The translations under genes and the position numbers were made by a program. A stretch of DNA of 64,000 nt from assembly GCA_964655355.1 (NCBI GenBank), contig CAZZMD010000001.1:124001-188000 (forward strand), read 5' to 3'. Shown piece after piece: positions 63,786 to 64,000 of the stretch. The first letter of the stretch is position 1. Every line of letters starts with the position of its first letter. The notes under the pieces are model-generated. The model was given only the letters and a program-made list of their open reading frames with translations. It was not told where the DNA came from and made no database searches. This DNA is from CALGDE01 sp964655355 (GTDB lineage Bacteria > Cyanobacteriota > Cyanobacteriia > CACIAM-69d).

Positions 63786-64000
63786 ATGACGCAGGCAAGT
63801 TTTGGGGCTGCCTCACAGGACAAGCGCAGCGGGATTTGGTCAGGTAAGGGTCGATGGATTGCGATCGCCGGGGTATTGGTCATAGGGGTAGGAGGCGTCG
63901 GGCTGCTTACCGCCCAGCCGCGATCGCCAGAGGATCTGCCAGCGATATCAGAATCGACGGCCGGGGCCTCGTCACGGGTTGCGGCATTGGGCAAACTGGA
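63786..64000 (+). CDS. DevB-like membrane-fusion protein of an ABC exporter (partial, runs off the right edge)
   Basis: The first 71 codons are in the window: a short cytoplasmic N-terminus (TQASFGAASQDKRSGIWSGK), one transmembrane segment (WIAIAGVLVIGVGGVGLL) and, at the edge, VAALGKL, the start of the ALGRLEPEGEV-type motif of HlyD/DevB membrane-fusion proteins. In cyanobacteria DevB works with DevC/DevA and TolC to export glycolipids. A divergent TetR with paired operators controls it. devC and devA are expected just beyond. Confidence 0.75.
   Translation, partial: MTQASFGAASQDKRSGIWSGKGRWIAIAGVLVIGVGGVGLLTAQPRSPEDLPAISESTAGASSRVAALGKL

Overview
The window is chromosomal DNA from a cyanobacterium. 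The marker genes are psbO, psaE, ndhO, a chlN-chlB-chlL cluster, ycf51, group 1 and group 3 sigma factors, and many small families known from cyanobacteria (DUF1350, DUF1517, DUF4912, DUF5331). The octamer GCGATCGC (HIP1), typical of many cyanobacteria but absent from marine picocyanobacteria, is scattered densely over most of the window. Base composition is GC-rich. I cannot name the species.

Layout. 1-1270 (-): 5' part of a proline/arginine-rich protein with two membrane segments at its N-terminus, running off the left edge. 1.5-8.5 kb (+): a small unknown gene, psbO with an elaborate 3' hairpin array, sigF with a PilP-like lipoprotein gene, a secreted protein, then psaE-mutM-ndhO-xth. 8.5-22.2 kb (-): a FIST sensor with a histidine kinase; an LRR-TPR-CHAT protease-like giant with a TPR partner; an HD-domain protein; a polyprenol-type GT2; an aminotransferase overlapping an iron-type alcohol dehydrogenase; ycf51 and an AarF/UbiB kinase. 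22.6-27 kb: an HTH-GrpE fusion, DUF1350, then a small accessory-looking module (J-domain protein plus HNH-like protein) flanked by a decayed DUF1350 fragment and inverted repeats, then a lipoprotein.

27.1-31.1 kb (-): chlN-chlB-chlL, encoding dark-operative protochlorophyllide reductase. All three proteins resemble the purple-bacterial/marine-picocyanobacterial type rather than the usual cyanobacterial one, which points to lateral acquisition. 31.9-44.4 kb: small and family-of-unknown-function genes, thiS, a large TPR protein, a DinG-like protein with a degenerate P-loop, an M16 peptidase, DUF4912, DUF5331, a 40-codon membrane ORF and tRNA-Pro(UGG). 44.4-52.4 kb: GNAT, ACT-like, PAP/fibrillin-like, a double-domain PPK2, YdcF, a GldA-like ATPase and a HIP1-free DUF4214-methyltransferase. 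52.5-64 kb: sigA, gloB, a GT4, an ABC exporter with kinase-DHp-like tails, sat, rseP, nth, and a TetR gene divergent from a devB-type exporter subunit with two matching operators between them.

Recurring themes are photosynthesis (psbO, psaE, ndhO, chlNBL), base-excision repair (mutM, xth, nth), pilus control (sigF plus PilP-like) and multi-domain signalling proteins. Many intergenic regions carry unrelated 7-21 bp tandem duplications, several abutting start or stop codons.
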